64,000 bases of DNA, from NCBI RefSeq assembly GCF_001984155.1, contig NZ_MTQO01000026.1, forward strand, positions 1 through 64,000, read 5' to 3'. The DNA is from Actinosynnema sp. ALI-1.44 (GTDB lineage Bacteria > Actinomycetota > Actinomycetes > Mycobacteriales > Pseudonocardiaceae). Both the position numbers and the translations under genes were made by a program. Below, one piece after another: positions 42,933 through 52,229 of the stretch (within the stretch, counting starts at the first letter, position 1; each line of letters begins with the position of its first letter). The notes under the pieces are model-generated. The model was not told the DNA's origin and made no database searches. It was given only the letters and a program-made list of their open reading frames with translations.

Positions 42933-44012
42933 ATGGGCGGAATTCTGCTCAGGGCGGCGCTCCGCAAATCACTGGCCGGAATCGACCACGTGTCCCCCGC
43001 CCCGCCGAGCGGGGACAACGCTCTCGCCGCGTCGGTGTACCGGCAAGTCGAAAGCGATTTCGGGCTACTGGCCCCGCCTGTCGCACTGCACTCCCCCGCT
43101 CCCGACGTGATGGCCGCGTGCTGGGTCATGTTGCGGGAATCGCTCGTGGTCACCGACCGAACCGACCGTGACACCAAGGAAGCCGTCGCCACTGCGGTAT
43201 CGCTCTGCAACGTCTGTTCCTATTGCGTCAACGTGCACAGCATGACGCTGGAGGCATTCGTCGCCGAGGACGCCGACGACCCGGAGAAGGATCTGCGTGT
43301 CCGTGCGCTCGCGGACTGGGCCCGCCGCACGGCGCCCGCGACTACGACGCCGTGTTGCCCGCCGTTTCCCGCGTCGCACGGACCCGAATTGATCGGCGTC
43401 GTGCTTGCGTTTCACTACATCAACCGGATGGTCAACATCTTCCTGCCGGACTCGCCGTTGCCGCGCCTGGTTCCCCCGGTCGCCCGCGGGACGGCGTTGC
43501 GCACGCTCGGCAGGCTGATGCGGGCGGCCACCCGCGGCCTGCACAGACCTGGGACGGCACTGGACCTCCTGCCCGAAGCGCCACTGCCCGCCGATCTGGC
43601 ATGGGCACGGGACAACCCGCGCGTGGCGGACGCGTTCGCCCGCGCCACCACGGCCATCGACGCGGCCGGAGCCCGCTCGGTACCGGACTCGGTGCGCTCG
43701 TTGGTCTCCCGCATGCTCGCCGACTGGATCGGTGACCCACCGGGCATGAGCCGCACCTGGGTCAGCGACGCGGTGGCCGACCTACCGGCTGGTGACCGCG
43801 CCGCCGGTCGGCTGGCCTTGCTGACTGCGATGGCGTCGTTCCAACTGGACACCACGACCGTCGCCCAGTTCCGCGCGATCCGGCCGGACGACAGGTCCCT
43901 TGTGGAGCTGACGTCCTGGGCGAGCATGACGGCGGCGAGGCGGATCGGCTCGTGGATCACCGCGGGCCAGAGCCTGCACGACCACTGCACCGACAACCCG
44001 GTGGGCACGTAG
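42933..44012 (+). CDS. AhpD-like (carboxymuconolactone decarboxylase fold) protein, long form
   Basis: 359 aa. The AhpD core is AVATAVSLCNVCSYCVNVHS (Cys-x2-Cys-x3-His, residues about 86-105), the redox pair and proton-relay His of alkylhydroperoxidase D. The chain is roughly twice as long as single-domain AhpD; a second, Cys-free half (residues about 190-350) looks like a degenerate all-helical repeat. It may reduce peroxides or transfer thiol electrons. GGGGTGA precedes the ATG. No AhpC lies nearby. The adjacent uncharacterised membrane proteins could be partners. Confidence 0.8.
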   Translation: MGGILLRAALRKSLAGIDHVSPAPPSGDNALAASVYRQVESDFGLLAPPVALHSPAPDVMAACWVMLRESLVVTDRTDRDTKEAVATAVSLCNVCSYCVNVHSMTLEAFVAEDADDPEKDLRVRALADWARRTAPATTTPCCPPFPASHGPELIGVVLAFHYINRMVNIFLPDSPLPRLVPPVARGTALRTLGRLMRAATRGLHRPGTALDLLPEAPLPADLAWARDNPRVADAFARATTAIDAAGARSVPDSVRSLVSRMLADWIGDPPGMSRTWVSDAVADLPAGDRAAGRLALLTAMASFQLDTTTVAQFRAIRPDDRSLVELTSWASMTAARRIGSWITAGQSLHDHCTDNPVGT

Positions 44013-44074
44013 CGCCGGGTGGGCGCGCGTGCGCTAAGCGGCCCGGACGCTGATCGCGCCCGGGTCGCCGGGTG

Positions 44075-45136
44075 TCAGCCGAGCTGTTCGGACGCCAGCC
44101 TGGTGCCCTCGATCCGCGCCGCGATCTTCGCGAACGCGGTCTCCCGTGACGTGGAGACGTCGTCCCCGAACGGCGAGAAGCCGCAGTCGTCACAGGTCCC
44201 CAGCCGGTCCGGTGGGATGTACCGCGCCGCCTCCAGCACGCGGTCGCGCACTTCCTCGGCGGTTTCCACCCTCGGGTCGATGGGGTCGGTCACGCCGATG
44301 AAGATCCGCTGGTGCGGCGAGGAATGCTCGGCGATGAGCCGCAGCACCCGCGCCCGGTCGGGTTCGCTGGCGAGTTGGATGTAGAAAGTACCCGCGTGCA
44401 GCTGGAACAGGTCCGGCAGCAGCTCCGCGTAGTCGACGTCGAGGCTGTGCACGGAATCCTGGTCACCGCCGGGGCACGTGTGCACACCGAGCTTCGCCCG
44501 CTCCGCCTCCGAGAAGCGATCGAGCACGACATTGTTCAACGCGATGAAATCGCGGAGTACCCCCTTGGACGGGTCCAGCTTGATGGCCAGCCGCCCTTCG
44601 GTGAAATCGAGCTGAACGGAATCGGCGCCCGCGTCCAGGCACGCCCTGATGTCAGCCTCGGCCTCGTTGACGAGATCGGCGATGAACTCGTCACGCGAGT
44701 AGCCGTCGATACCGTCGGCCGGATAGAGCAGGCTCATCGCGGACGGCGCGATCACCGCCTGCTTGACCGGGTGGTCGGTGAGTGTTTTCGCTTTGGCGAG
44801 ATAGGATGCCGCTCGAACACCGTAGCGAAACGGCCCGCCGCTCAGCCGCGGCAACTGCCGGGTGTGCCCGTCCGCGAACGGAATGACGACTCCGTCCGGT
44901 TCGAGCGCGGTCAGCCCCTGCAACGGGTATCCGACAAAACTCGGCTTCGACTGCTCACCGTCCATGATCACCGGCGAACCGGCTTCGGCGAAACGCTCGA
45001 TGGTTTCCGCGACTGCCCGGTCGTAGCTGGCGTCGAGCGATTCCTGGTCGATCCGGCCCGCCTGGTAATCCGCCAGCGCGTCCAACAGGTACTTCGGGCG
45101 AGGAATGCTGCCGATTGGCTCAGAGGGTAGAGGCAT
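44075..45136 (-). CDS. MetE C-terminal-type (cobalamin-independent) methyltransferase
   Basis: 353 aa, only the catalytic barrel of MetE. Zinc-site candidates are His/Cys in GVHTCPGGD and Cys in TCDDCGFSPFGDD near the C-terminus; the substrate strand is DSVQLDFTEGRLAI. It lacks the N-terminal MetE half, as in short family members that act as methionine synthases with other methyl donors or as methyltransferases in natural-product and corrinoid pathways. CAGGA precedes the ATG. Upstream are tandem CACGTTCG repeats. There is no cobalamin riboswitch-like structure in the 230-bp leader. Confidence 0.88.
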   Translation of the reverse strand: MPLPSEPIGSIPRPKYLLDALADYQAGRIDQESLDASYDRAVAETIERFAEAGSPVIMDGEQSKPSFVGYPLQGLTALEPDGVVIPFADGHTRQLPRLSGGPFRYGVRAASYLAKAKTLTDHPVKQAVIAPSAMSLLYPADGIDGYSRDEFIADLVNEAEADIRACLDAGADSVQLDFTEGRLAIKLDPSKGVLRDFIALNNVVLDRFSEAERAKLGVHTCPGGDQDSVHSLDVDYAELLPDLFQLHAGTFYIQLASEPDRARVLRLIAEHSSPHQRIFIGVTDPIDPRVETAEEVRDRVLEAARYIPPDRLGTCDDCGFSPFGDDVSTSRETAFAKIAARIEGTRLASEQLG

Positions 45137-45182
45137 ATGCCAATCCTGGCGGTGATGCGTTCGGCGAAATAGTCCCCTTCAC

Positions 45183-45212
45183 TCGAACGTTCGCACGTTC
45201 GCACGTTCGAAG
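45183..45212. promoter_or_regulatory. Tandem CACGTTCG repeats upstream of MetE-like gene
   Basis: CGAACGTTCG (45184-45193) is followed by CACGTTCG at 45194-45201 and again at 45202-45209, then AA. It is an 8-bp iterated motif bounded by inverted ends (TCGAACG and GTTCGA). It lies 47-76 bp upstream of the MetE-like ATG and on the other side faces plsC. It is likely a multimeric operator. Confidence 0.6.
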
Positions 45213-45366
45213 AAGCGTCCGCCATCGCGGACTGCTACTGGCGTGCGATGACCAGCCGGTACGTGCTCGGCGCCACAGAAGCTCGCATTCCGGACAGCGG
45301 GACTGGGAGGATGCGATCGAGGGTAGCCGTGCGGAACGGACAACTCCCGACGAGAAGAGGACACCC

Positions 45367-46086
45367 GTGGAGCTCGTGTACCCGCCCGTCATCGCAGCGT
45401 GCAGAACCCTCTTCCGGGTGCTTGACCTGAGGCTCGACGTACGCGGGACCGAACACATCCCGGCGGGCGGCGGCGCGGTCGTCGCCTGCACGCACGTGAG
45501 CTACCTCGACTTCATCTTCTGCGGCCTGGCCAGTCTGCCCGCCGGGCGCAAGACGCGGTTCATGGCCAAGAAGGAGATCTTCGCCAACCGGATCGCCGGA
45601 CCGCTGATGCGGGGCATGCACCACATCTCCGTCGACCGTTCCGCGGGCCAGGGCTCCTACCGCGAGGCTGTGGCGGCGTTGCGGGCCGGTGAGGTGGTCG
45701 GCGTGTTCCCCGAGGCGACCATCAGCCAGTCGTTCACGGTGAAGGCGATCAAGACCGGCGCGGTGCGGATGGCCGCGGAGGCGGGCGTGCCGGTGATCCC
45801 GATGGCGGTGTGGGGTTCCCAGCGACTCTGGACCAAGGGCAGGCCACGCGATCTCACCCAGCGGCACGTCCCGATCCTGATCCAGGCAGGCGAACCGTTC
45901 CAGCCGCTCCCCGGTGACGACCAGGACGCCCTCACCAAGGACCTGCGCACGAGGATGAGCACACTGCTCGACCAGGTACAGCGCGCCTACCCGGCCAAGC
46001 CGAAGCCGGGCGAGGACCCGTGGTGGCTGCCCGCGCACCTCGGCGGCACCGCGCCAACCCCCGAGCAGGCCGCCACCAAGGACTGA
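45367..46086 (+). CDS. 1-acyl-glycerol-3-phosphate acyltransferase-like (PlsC/LPLAT)
   Basis: 239 aa. Acyltransferase motifs are CTHVSYLDFIF (HX4D), GMHHISVDRS, VFPEATIS (block III) and VIPMAVWGSQRLW (block IV). It acylates lysophospholipid in phospholipid synthesis or a related glycolipid step, at the membrane face. I choose GTG 45367, with AGAGGA 5 nt upstream. A longer frame reading back to 45115 crosses the regulatory repeats and lacks a site. It is divergent from the MetE-like gene. Confidence 0.92.
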   Translation: MELVYPPVIAACRTLFRVLDLRLDVRGTEHIPAGGGAVVACTHVSYLDFIFCGLASLPAGRKTRFMAKKEIFANRIAGPLMRGMHHISVDRSAGQGSYREAVAALRAGEVVGVFPEATISQSFTVKAIKTGAVRMAAEAGVPVIPMAVWGSQRLWTKGRPRDLTQRHVPILIQAGEPFQPLPGDDQDALTKDLRTRMSTLLDQVQRAYPAKPKPGEDPWWLPAHLGGTAPTPEQAATKD

Positions 46087-46100
46087 TCCACCCGCGTTGT

Positions 46101-46153
46101 GCAACCAATGTGGCCTTCGTTGCGGAAAACGCAACCAATGTGGCCTTCGTTGC
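46101..46153. repeat. Two 23-bp direct repeats, intergenic
   Basis: Identical 23-bp units at 46101-46123 and 46131-46153 begin GCAACCAATGTGG and end CCTTCGTTGC, separated by 7 bp. Each has GCAAC/GTTGC ends, an imperfect hairpin. A similar, shorter sequence in the opposite orientation occurs near 31760. They lie between plsC and the ABC-F gene. They look like an intergenic repeat family rather than an insertion sequence. Confidence 0.7.
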
Positions 46154-46253
46154 ACAGACCGCCTCGCTACCGGCGAGTAACTAAGGTACCTAACATAGTT
46201 CGTAGTCAAGGGGCCGCCACGCTGACCGGGCGACTGGGCATAATTGCTCCCTG

Positions 46254-47891
<1,638 letters not shown>

Positions 47892-47983
47892 CCGCGCCGC
47901 CCACCGCGGACCCCGTCCTCCCCCGGCGGCGGCGCCCGCGGACGTGCACGACAATGAGCTTTCAAAACACTGGAAGGTGGCAA

Positions 47984-49699
47984 GTGGAATCGAACGCGCG
48001 GGAGGACACGGCGAGCTTCGGGGATCTGGCGCTGCGGCCCGAACTGCTGGCGGCCCTGTCGAGCCTCGGCTACGAGGAGCCGACGCCGATCCAACGCGAG
48101 GCGATCCCGCCCTTGTTGCAGGGCAAGGATCTGCTCGGCCAGGCCGCGACGGGGACCGGCAAGACGGCTGCGTTCGCGTTGCCCGTGCTCCAGACGCTCT
48201 CCGAGGAGAGACTGGGCAAGGACCCGGCGGCACTGGTGCTCGTACCCACGCGTGAACTGGCTGTCCAGGTCTCCCAGGCGTTCCACCGCTACGGCCGCGA
48301 CCTCGGCGTGACCGTCCTGCCCATCTACGGCGGCGCACCGATCGGCCGTCAGCTGCAGGCCCTCGACCGCGGCGTCGACGTGGTGATCGCCACACCGGGC
48401 CGCGCGCTCGACCACATCGGCCGCGGCACGCTCCGGTTGGGCGGCGTGCGGACCGTGGTGCTCGACGAGGCCGACGAGATGCTCGACATGGGATTCGCCG
48501 AGGACATCGAGGCGATTCTGGACGAGACCGCCGACGAGCGGCAGACCGTGCTGTTCTCGGCCACGATGCCGTCCCGCGTCGACGGGATCGTGCGCCGCCA
48601 CCTGCGCGAACCGGTGAAGATCCAGATGGGCCGGGCGGAGTCGACCGACGGCGGCAAGACCCCGCTGGTGCGCCAGAGCGCGTACGTGGTGGCCCGCGCG
48701 CACAAGCCCGCCACCCTCGGCCGCGTGCTGGACGTCGAGGCGCCGACGTCGGCGATCGTCTTCTGCCGGACCCGGGAAGAGGTCGACCAGCTCACCGAGA
48801 CGATGAACGGCCGCGGCTACCGCGCCGAGGCCCTGCACGGCGGGATGAGCCAGGAACAGCGCGACCGCGTGATGGGACGGTTGCGTGCCGGGACAGCGGA
48901 TCTGTTGATCGCCACGGACGTCGCGGCCCGGGGGCTCGACGTGGAACAGCTGACCCACGTGATCAACTACAACGTCCCGTCGGCGCCCGAGGCGTACGTG
49001 CACCGCATCGGCCGTGTCGGCCGCGCGGGCCGCGAGGGCGTGGCGCTGACGCTGGCCGAGCCCCGCGAGCACCGGATGCTCAAGGCGATCGAGCGCGTGA
49101 CCAAACAGCCGATCACGGTCGAGAAAGTACCGACTGTGGCGGACCTGCGAGCCCGCAGGCTGGAACTGACCCGCGCGGCACTGCAGGAAAGCCTGCTCAC
49201 CGACGACCTCGACCGCTTCCGCGTCGTGGTGGAAACGCTGACCGACGAGTTCGACATCATGGACGTCGCGCTGGCGGCGGTGAAACTGGCGCACGAGTCG
49301 AGCGGGATCGTCGCCGACGACGAGGAGATCCCGGACGTCGCGGACGTGGGCGGGCGCAAGAGGCCCGAGCGCCGCACCGGCGGTCCGGCGGGCAGGCGCC
49401 GTGCGTCGGGCGACGACGTGGCCCGGCTGTTCCTCGGTATCGGCCGCAACGCGGGGATCCGCCCGCAGGACCTGGTCGGCGCGATCGCGGGCGAGTCGAG
49501 CCTGACCGGCCGCGACATCGGCGCGATCGAGATCGCCGACCGCTTCTCGCTCGTGGAGATCCCGGAGTCCGCGGTGGACGAAGTGATCCAGGCCCTGCGG
49601 CACAGCACGATCAAGGGCAAGAAGCCGACCGTCCGCCGCGAACGGATCACCCCGACCAGTGGCCCACGCAAGAAGACCCCCACCGGCAAACGGAAGTAG
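47984..49699 (+). CDS. DEAD-box ATP-dependent RNA helicase with DbpA-type RNA-binding domain
   Basis: 571 aa from GTG 47984, with AAGGTGG just upstream; an ATG at 47954 would add 10 residues but has no ribosome site. Motifs are Q-motif EEPTPIQREAIPPLLQGKD, ATGTGKT (I), PTRELAVQ, VLDEADEML (II), SATMP (III), IVFCRTREE, TDVAARGLD and HRIGRVGRAGR (VI). A C-terminal DbpA-like domain (DVARLFLGIGRNAGIRPQDL ...) and a basic tail give RNA targeting. This suits cold-shock or ribosome-assembly helicases (CsdA/DeaD class). It follows the ABC-F gene by about 90 bp. Confidence 0.95.
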   Translation: MESNAREDTASFGDLALRPELLAALSSLGYEEPTPIQREAIPPLLQGKDLLGQAATGTGKTAAFALPVLQTLSEERLGKDPAALVLVPTRELAVQVSQAFHRYGRDLGVTVLPIYGGAPIGRQLQALDRGVDVVIATPGRALDHIGRGTLRLGGVRTVVLDEADEMLDMGFAEDIEAILDETADERQTVLFSATMPSRVDGIVRRHLREPVKIQMGRAESTDGGKTPLVRQSAYVVARAHKPATLGRVLDVEAPTSAIVFCRTREEVDQLTETMNGRGYRAEALHGGMSQEQRDRVMGRLRAGTADLLIATDVAARGLDVEQLTHVINYNVPSAPEAYVHRIGRVGRAGREGVALTLAEPREHRMLKAIERVTKQPITVEKVPTVADLRARRLELTRAALQESLLTDDLDRFRVVVETLTDEFDIMDVALAAVKLAHESSGIVADDEEIPDVADVGGRKRPERRTGGPAGRRRASGDDVARLFLGIGRNAGIRPQDLVGAIAGESSLTGRDIGAIEIADRFSLVEIPESAVDEVIQALRHSTIKGKKPTVRRERITPTSGPRKKTPTGKRK

Positions 49700-49740
49700 T
49701 CCCGCTGTTGTCCACAGCGGACTGATCGTCGACCGGCGGG

Positions 49741-49784
49741 GGACGACCCGTGGCCACCGGGCGGACGGAGGCCGCGGGTCGTCC
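49741..49784. terminator. Bidirectional terminator between helicase and CopZ-like gene
   Basis: GGACGACCCGTGGCC (49741-49755) pairs with GGCCGCGGGTCGTCC (49770-49784): 15 bp with one wobble. It is followed by TCTTAT on the plus strand and ends 2 nt before the CopZ stop. A smaller 7-bp hairpin (CCGCTGT/ACAGCGG, 49702-49720) lies just after the helicase stop. Confidence 0.85.
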
Positions 49785-49786
49785 TC

Positions 49787-50002
49787 TTATACGCGGCCGG
49801 CCAGCTCGTATCCCGCTTCGCTGACCGCACGGGTGACGTCGTCGGTGTCGAGTGCGGATTCGCTCGACACCGTCACGTGGCCCGTGGCCAGATCGACCCG
49901 CACATCGCGCACGGCGGGGATCTGGCTCACTTCCTCGGTCACCGACGACACGCAATGCCCGCATGTCATCCCCTTGACCACGTAGACCGCCTGCATGCTC
50001 AC
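49787..50002 (-). CDS. copZ: Heavy-metal-associated domain protein, copper chaperone (CopZ-like)
   Basis: 71 aa, a single HMA ferredoxin-like fold with the metal motif GMTCGHC (Cys14 and Cys17) and a C-terminal ALDTDDVTRAVSEAGYELAG helix-strand. It would bind Cu(I) and hand it to a P-type ATPase or regulator, neither of which is in the window. GTG 50002 has AAGGGA 8 nt upstream; an internal ATG (49996) is less well placed. The symbol is by family resemblance. Confidence 0.9.
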   Translation of the reverse strand: MSMQAVYVVKGMTCGHCVSSVTEEVSQIPAVRDVRVDLATGHVTVSSESALDTDDVTRAVSEAGYELAGRV

Positions 50003-50209
50003 CTGGAAAGTCCCTTCGGTTCAGCTGTGTTCGATCGGGGCTGCCCAGATGGTCGGCCGAACAGGGCTTTCGGTTCCCGCCGAACCAGATGTACTTCCAT
50101 CCACGTGAAAACGGTTCACAGGCCGCTGCGCGGCGCATAGGCTCCCCCTTGCTCCCGTAAAGGATTAACCAACCAGACCCTGCGGGTGGTCATACCGGAC
50201 GGAGAAGCG

Positions 50210-51070
50210 ATGAACGAGCGCGCCTGCCAGTTACCCCGCCGGAGCTTCGTACTCGGGATGACCGGAGTCGCTTTCCTGGGCGTCGGCACCGCCACAGCAC
50301 AAGAAACCCTCTCCCGCGCCGCGGGCGTGGCCGTGCTCGGCCAGGCGGCCAAAGCACTGTGCCTGCTCGGCACGAGCTGGGTCCTGGTCGACGAGGACGG
50401 CACGACCTACCCGACCACCGGACTGGACGGTGCCGCTGTCCTCGACGTCGCCACCGATGAGCGAGGCGTCCTGGCTGTGGGATCCCGCCCGGCGCCACCG
50501 TTCACCGAGGCGACGGTGTGGGAGTCGGCCGATGGCGTGACATGGCGCGAAGCCATGCGCCTGGCGGGTGTGAACGCGGAGTTCACCGGTGTCGGGTTCG
50601 GACCGGGCACAGCCATGGCACTGGGATCCGTGCTCACCGAGGAACGCGCACCTGCGCAGACGATCGCCGCTCGCCGTGAGCGTCGCGTGTGGAGCGAAGT
50701 CCCCGTCACCGGGCTCGAGCCCACCGCGGAACTGGCCATAACGACGTTGTCAGGCAACAGGTCCGGCTGGGTCGCCGCCGCGATCACGCAAGAAGGCACA
50801 ACGCTGTACCGCTCCCCTGACGGCGCCTCCTGGAGCACGGACGGCACGGTGCCGGACGCGGCGGTGCAGGGCCTGCTGCTGGAGCCGGGTGGCGTCCGGT
50901 GGGTCGCCAACGCGATCGGCGGCTCCGCGGCGATCACGGGAACCGTCGGCGCCGGACGTGAACCGGTGGCCGTCCCCCAGGACGCGCACGCGGTGGGCGC
51001 GGTACGGACCCGGCGCGGCCCGCTCTCGTACTGGCTTGTCGACGGCCGCCTCGTCACGGCACGGATCTGA
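50210..51070 (+). CDS. Tat-exported Asp-box (BNR-like) repeat protein
   Basis: 286 aa. The leader LPRRSFVLGMTGVAFLGVGT, then ATA, has twin arginines and a Tat-type hydrophobic stretch. The mature part carries sialidase-like Asp-box motifs (ESADGVTWREA, RSPDGASWST), so a beta-propeller or similar binding fold is likely. No catalytic residues are evident. I choose ATG 50210, with GGAGAAGCG upstream. It is encoded 9 bp upstream of an M15-type peptidase in the same operon, so it may help locate or export that enzyme. Confidence 0.8.
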   Translation: MNERACQLPRRSFVLGMTGVAFLGVGTATAQETLSRAAGVAVLGQAAKALCLLGTSWVLVDEDGTTYPTTGLDGAAVLDVATDERGVLAVGSRPAPPFTEATVWESADGVTWREAMRLAGVNAEFTGVGFGPGTAMALGSVLTEERAPAQTIAARRERRVWSEVPVTGLEPTAELAITTLSGNRSGWVAAAITQEGTTLYRSPDGASWSTDGTVPDAAVQGLLLEPGGVRWVANAIGGSAAITGTVGAGREPVAVPQDAHAVGAVRTRRGPLSYWLVDGRLVTARI

Positions 51071-51079
51071 GGAGGCACC

Positions 51080-51739
51080 ATGATCACGTTCAGCACCATC
51101 GACGGCACACCTGTCTACTACTGGCGGGCCAACCGCCCCAACACGACTCCCCGCAACTGGCAGTGCACACAGGCGTTCTACGACCGGCTCGTGCTGTGGA
51201 TCCGTGACCTGCGGTCGCTGTCCACCGCTTACGGCACGGTCTCCTATGTGGCGTCCGCGGGCTTCTACGTCAACAAACCGGGCGAGCACGGCGCGGGAAC
51301 GGCGGCGGACATCGACCACATCCAGTGGAGCAGCGGAACGGTGTGCACGCCGCTGGACAAACACCACGCGTCGAGCAATGTCGCACTGCGCAGGCGTTAT
51401 CTCGCACTGGACGCGGTCACGCGGCGCCGGTTCCGGTGGGTGCTCAACGGCTGGTACAACGCGGACCACGCCGACCACATCCACGCGGATTTCGGCGGCA
51501 CGCCGGTCCGGCTGGGCACCGGCTCGTCCAGTGACGTGAAGTTCATCCAGGCCATGTGCAACAACTTCCGCAACGCCGGCCTCGACATCGACGGCAAATG
51601 GGGGCCGTTGACGCAGGCCGCCTACACCTCCGCCAAGTCGGCACTCGGCGTCTCCGGGGACCCGACCAGCGGCGCGGCGCCGTACCAGCAGATGCTGTCG
51701 GCGATCGCCAAGCACGGCTTCGCCAACACCACGTTCTAG
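51080..51739 (+). CDS. M15-type (D-Ala-D-Ala carboxypeptidase-like) zinc peptidase with peptidoglycan-binding domain
   Basis: 219 aa. The M15 motif HxxGxAxD appears as EHGAGTAADID (His70, Asp77) and the second zinc motif as ADHADHIHADF (His133, His135). A peptidoglycan-binding helical domain follows (about 146-215: DVKFIQAMCNNFRNAGLDID, then GKWGPLTQAAY). It would cleave D,D-peptide bonds in the cell wall. There is no signal peptide: it starts MITFSTIDGTPVYYW. It is immediately downstream of a Tat-exported protein. AGGAGG precedes the ATG. Its stop shares the CTAG tetranucleotide with the GNAT gene on the other strand. Confidence 0.82.
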   Translation: MITFSTIDGTPVYYWRANRPNTTPRNWQCTQAFYDRLVLWIRDLRSLSTAYGTVSYVASAGFYVNKPGEHGAGTAADIDHIQWSSGTVCTPLDKHHASSNVALRRRYLALDAVTRRRFRWVLNGWYNADHADHIHADFGGTPVRLGTGSSSDVKFIQAMCNNFRNAGLDIDGKWGPLTQAAYTSAKSALGVSGDPTSGAAPYQQMLSAIAKHGFANTTF

Positions 51740-52209
51740 TCGAGCCGGAGCAGGGTTTCCTCGATCTCGGTGTCGCGGGCGTTGGCGTAGGACACCTCTG
51801 TGCCCGTGATCGCGAAGCCTGCCTTCAGCAGGACCCGGAGCGATCCGGCGTTGTCGCTGGCGACGCGGGCGTGCATCGGCCGAACCGTGACCATGTCGAG
51901 GAACAGCGCGAGTGCTCGGCTGGCGACGCCCTGTCCCCAGGCGGAACGGTCGATCCAGTAGGTGATCTCGGTGTCGCCGTCGATGACGAAGCTGGAGATG
52001 GTGCCGACGAACTGTCCGTCAAGGGTCACGGCCCGCAGCGTGATGTCGGGCCTGGTCCGCAGTTTCGCCATGTGGGCGTCGAAGGCGGCGCGGTCGTCGG
52101 GGTCCTTGGCGGTGAACGCCGCCATCCGCACCGACTCCGGGTCACGCATCTGCTCGAACAGCGCGTCGAGGTCGGCATCGTCGACCGCCCGCAGTGCCAC
52201 GTCCGCCAC
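51736..52209 (-). CDS. GNAT-family N-acetyltransferase
   Basis: 157 aa. The acetyl-CoA-binding core is WGQGVASRALALFLD (residues about 90-105), preceded by GTISSFVIDGDTEITYWID and followed by ASDNAGSLRVLLKAGF. Substrate unknown; the nearest relatives I know are RimJ/RimL-like. GTG 52209 follows TAGGTT by 7 nt with no ribosome site. Longer in-frame extensions would overlap the carotenoid oxygenase gene, which ends 20 bp upstream on the same strand. Confidence 0.85.
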   Translation of the reverse strand: MADVALRAVDDADLDALFEQMRDPESVRMAAFTAKDPDDRAAFDAHMAKLRTRPDITLRAVTLDGQFVGTISSFVIDGDTEITYWIDRSAWGQGVASRALALFLDMVTVRPMHARVASDNAGSLRVLLKAGFAITGTEVSYANARDTEIEETLLRLD

Positions 52210-52216
52210 GAGGCGA

Positions 52217-52222
52217 AACCTA
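52217..52222 (-). promoter_or_regulatory. -10-like TAGGTT, leaderless start of GNAT gene
   Basis: TAGGTT (minus strand) is followed by TCGCCTC (7 nt) and then GTG 52209, in the 20-bp gap after the oxygenase stop. Confidence 0.45.
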
Positions 52223-52229
52223 TCAGCAG

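Noticed and set aside
45137-45366. Cobalamin or S-adenosylmethionine riboswitch for the MetE-like gene
   Set aside because: The leader is short, and I see no conserved riboswitch boxes; the CACGTTCG repeats look like a DNA operator instead.
46101-46153. Insertion sequence ends
   Set aside because: The two repeats are in direct orientation 7 bp apart, with no transposase and no target duplication.
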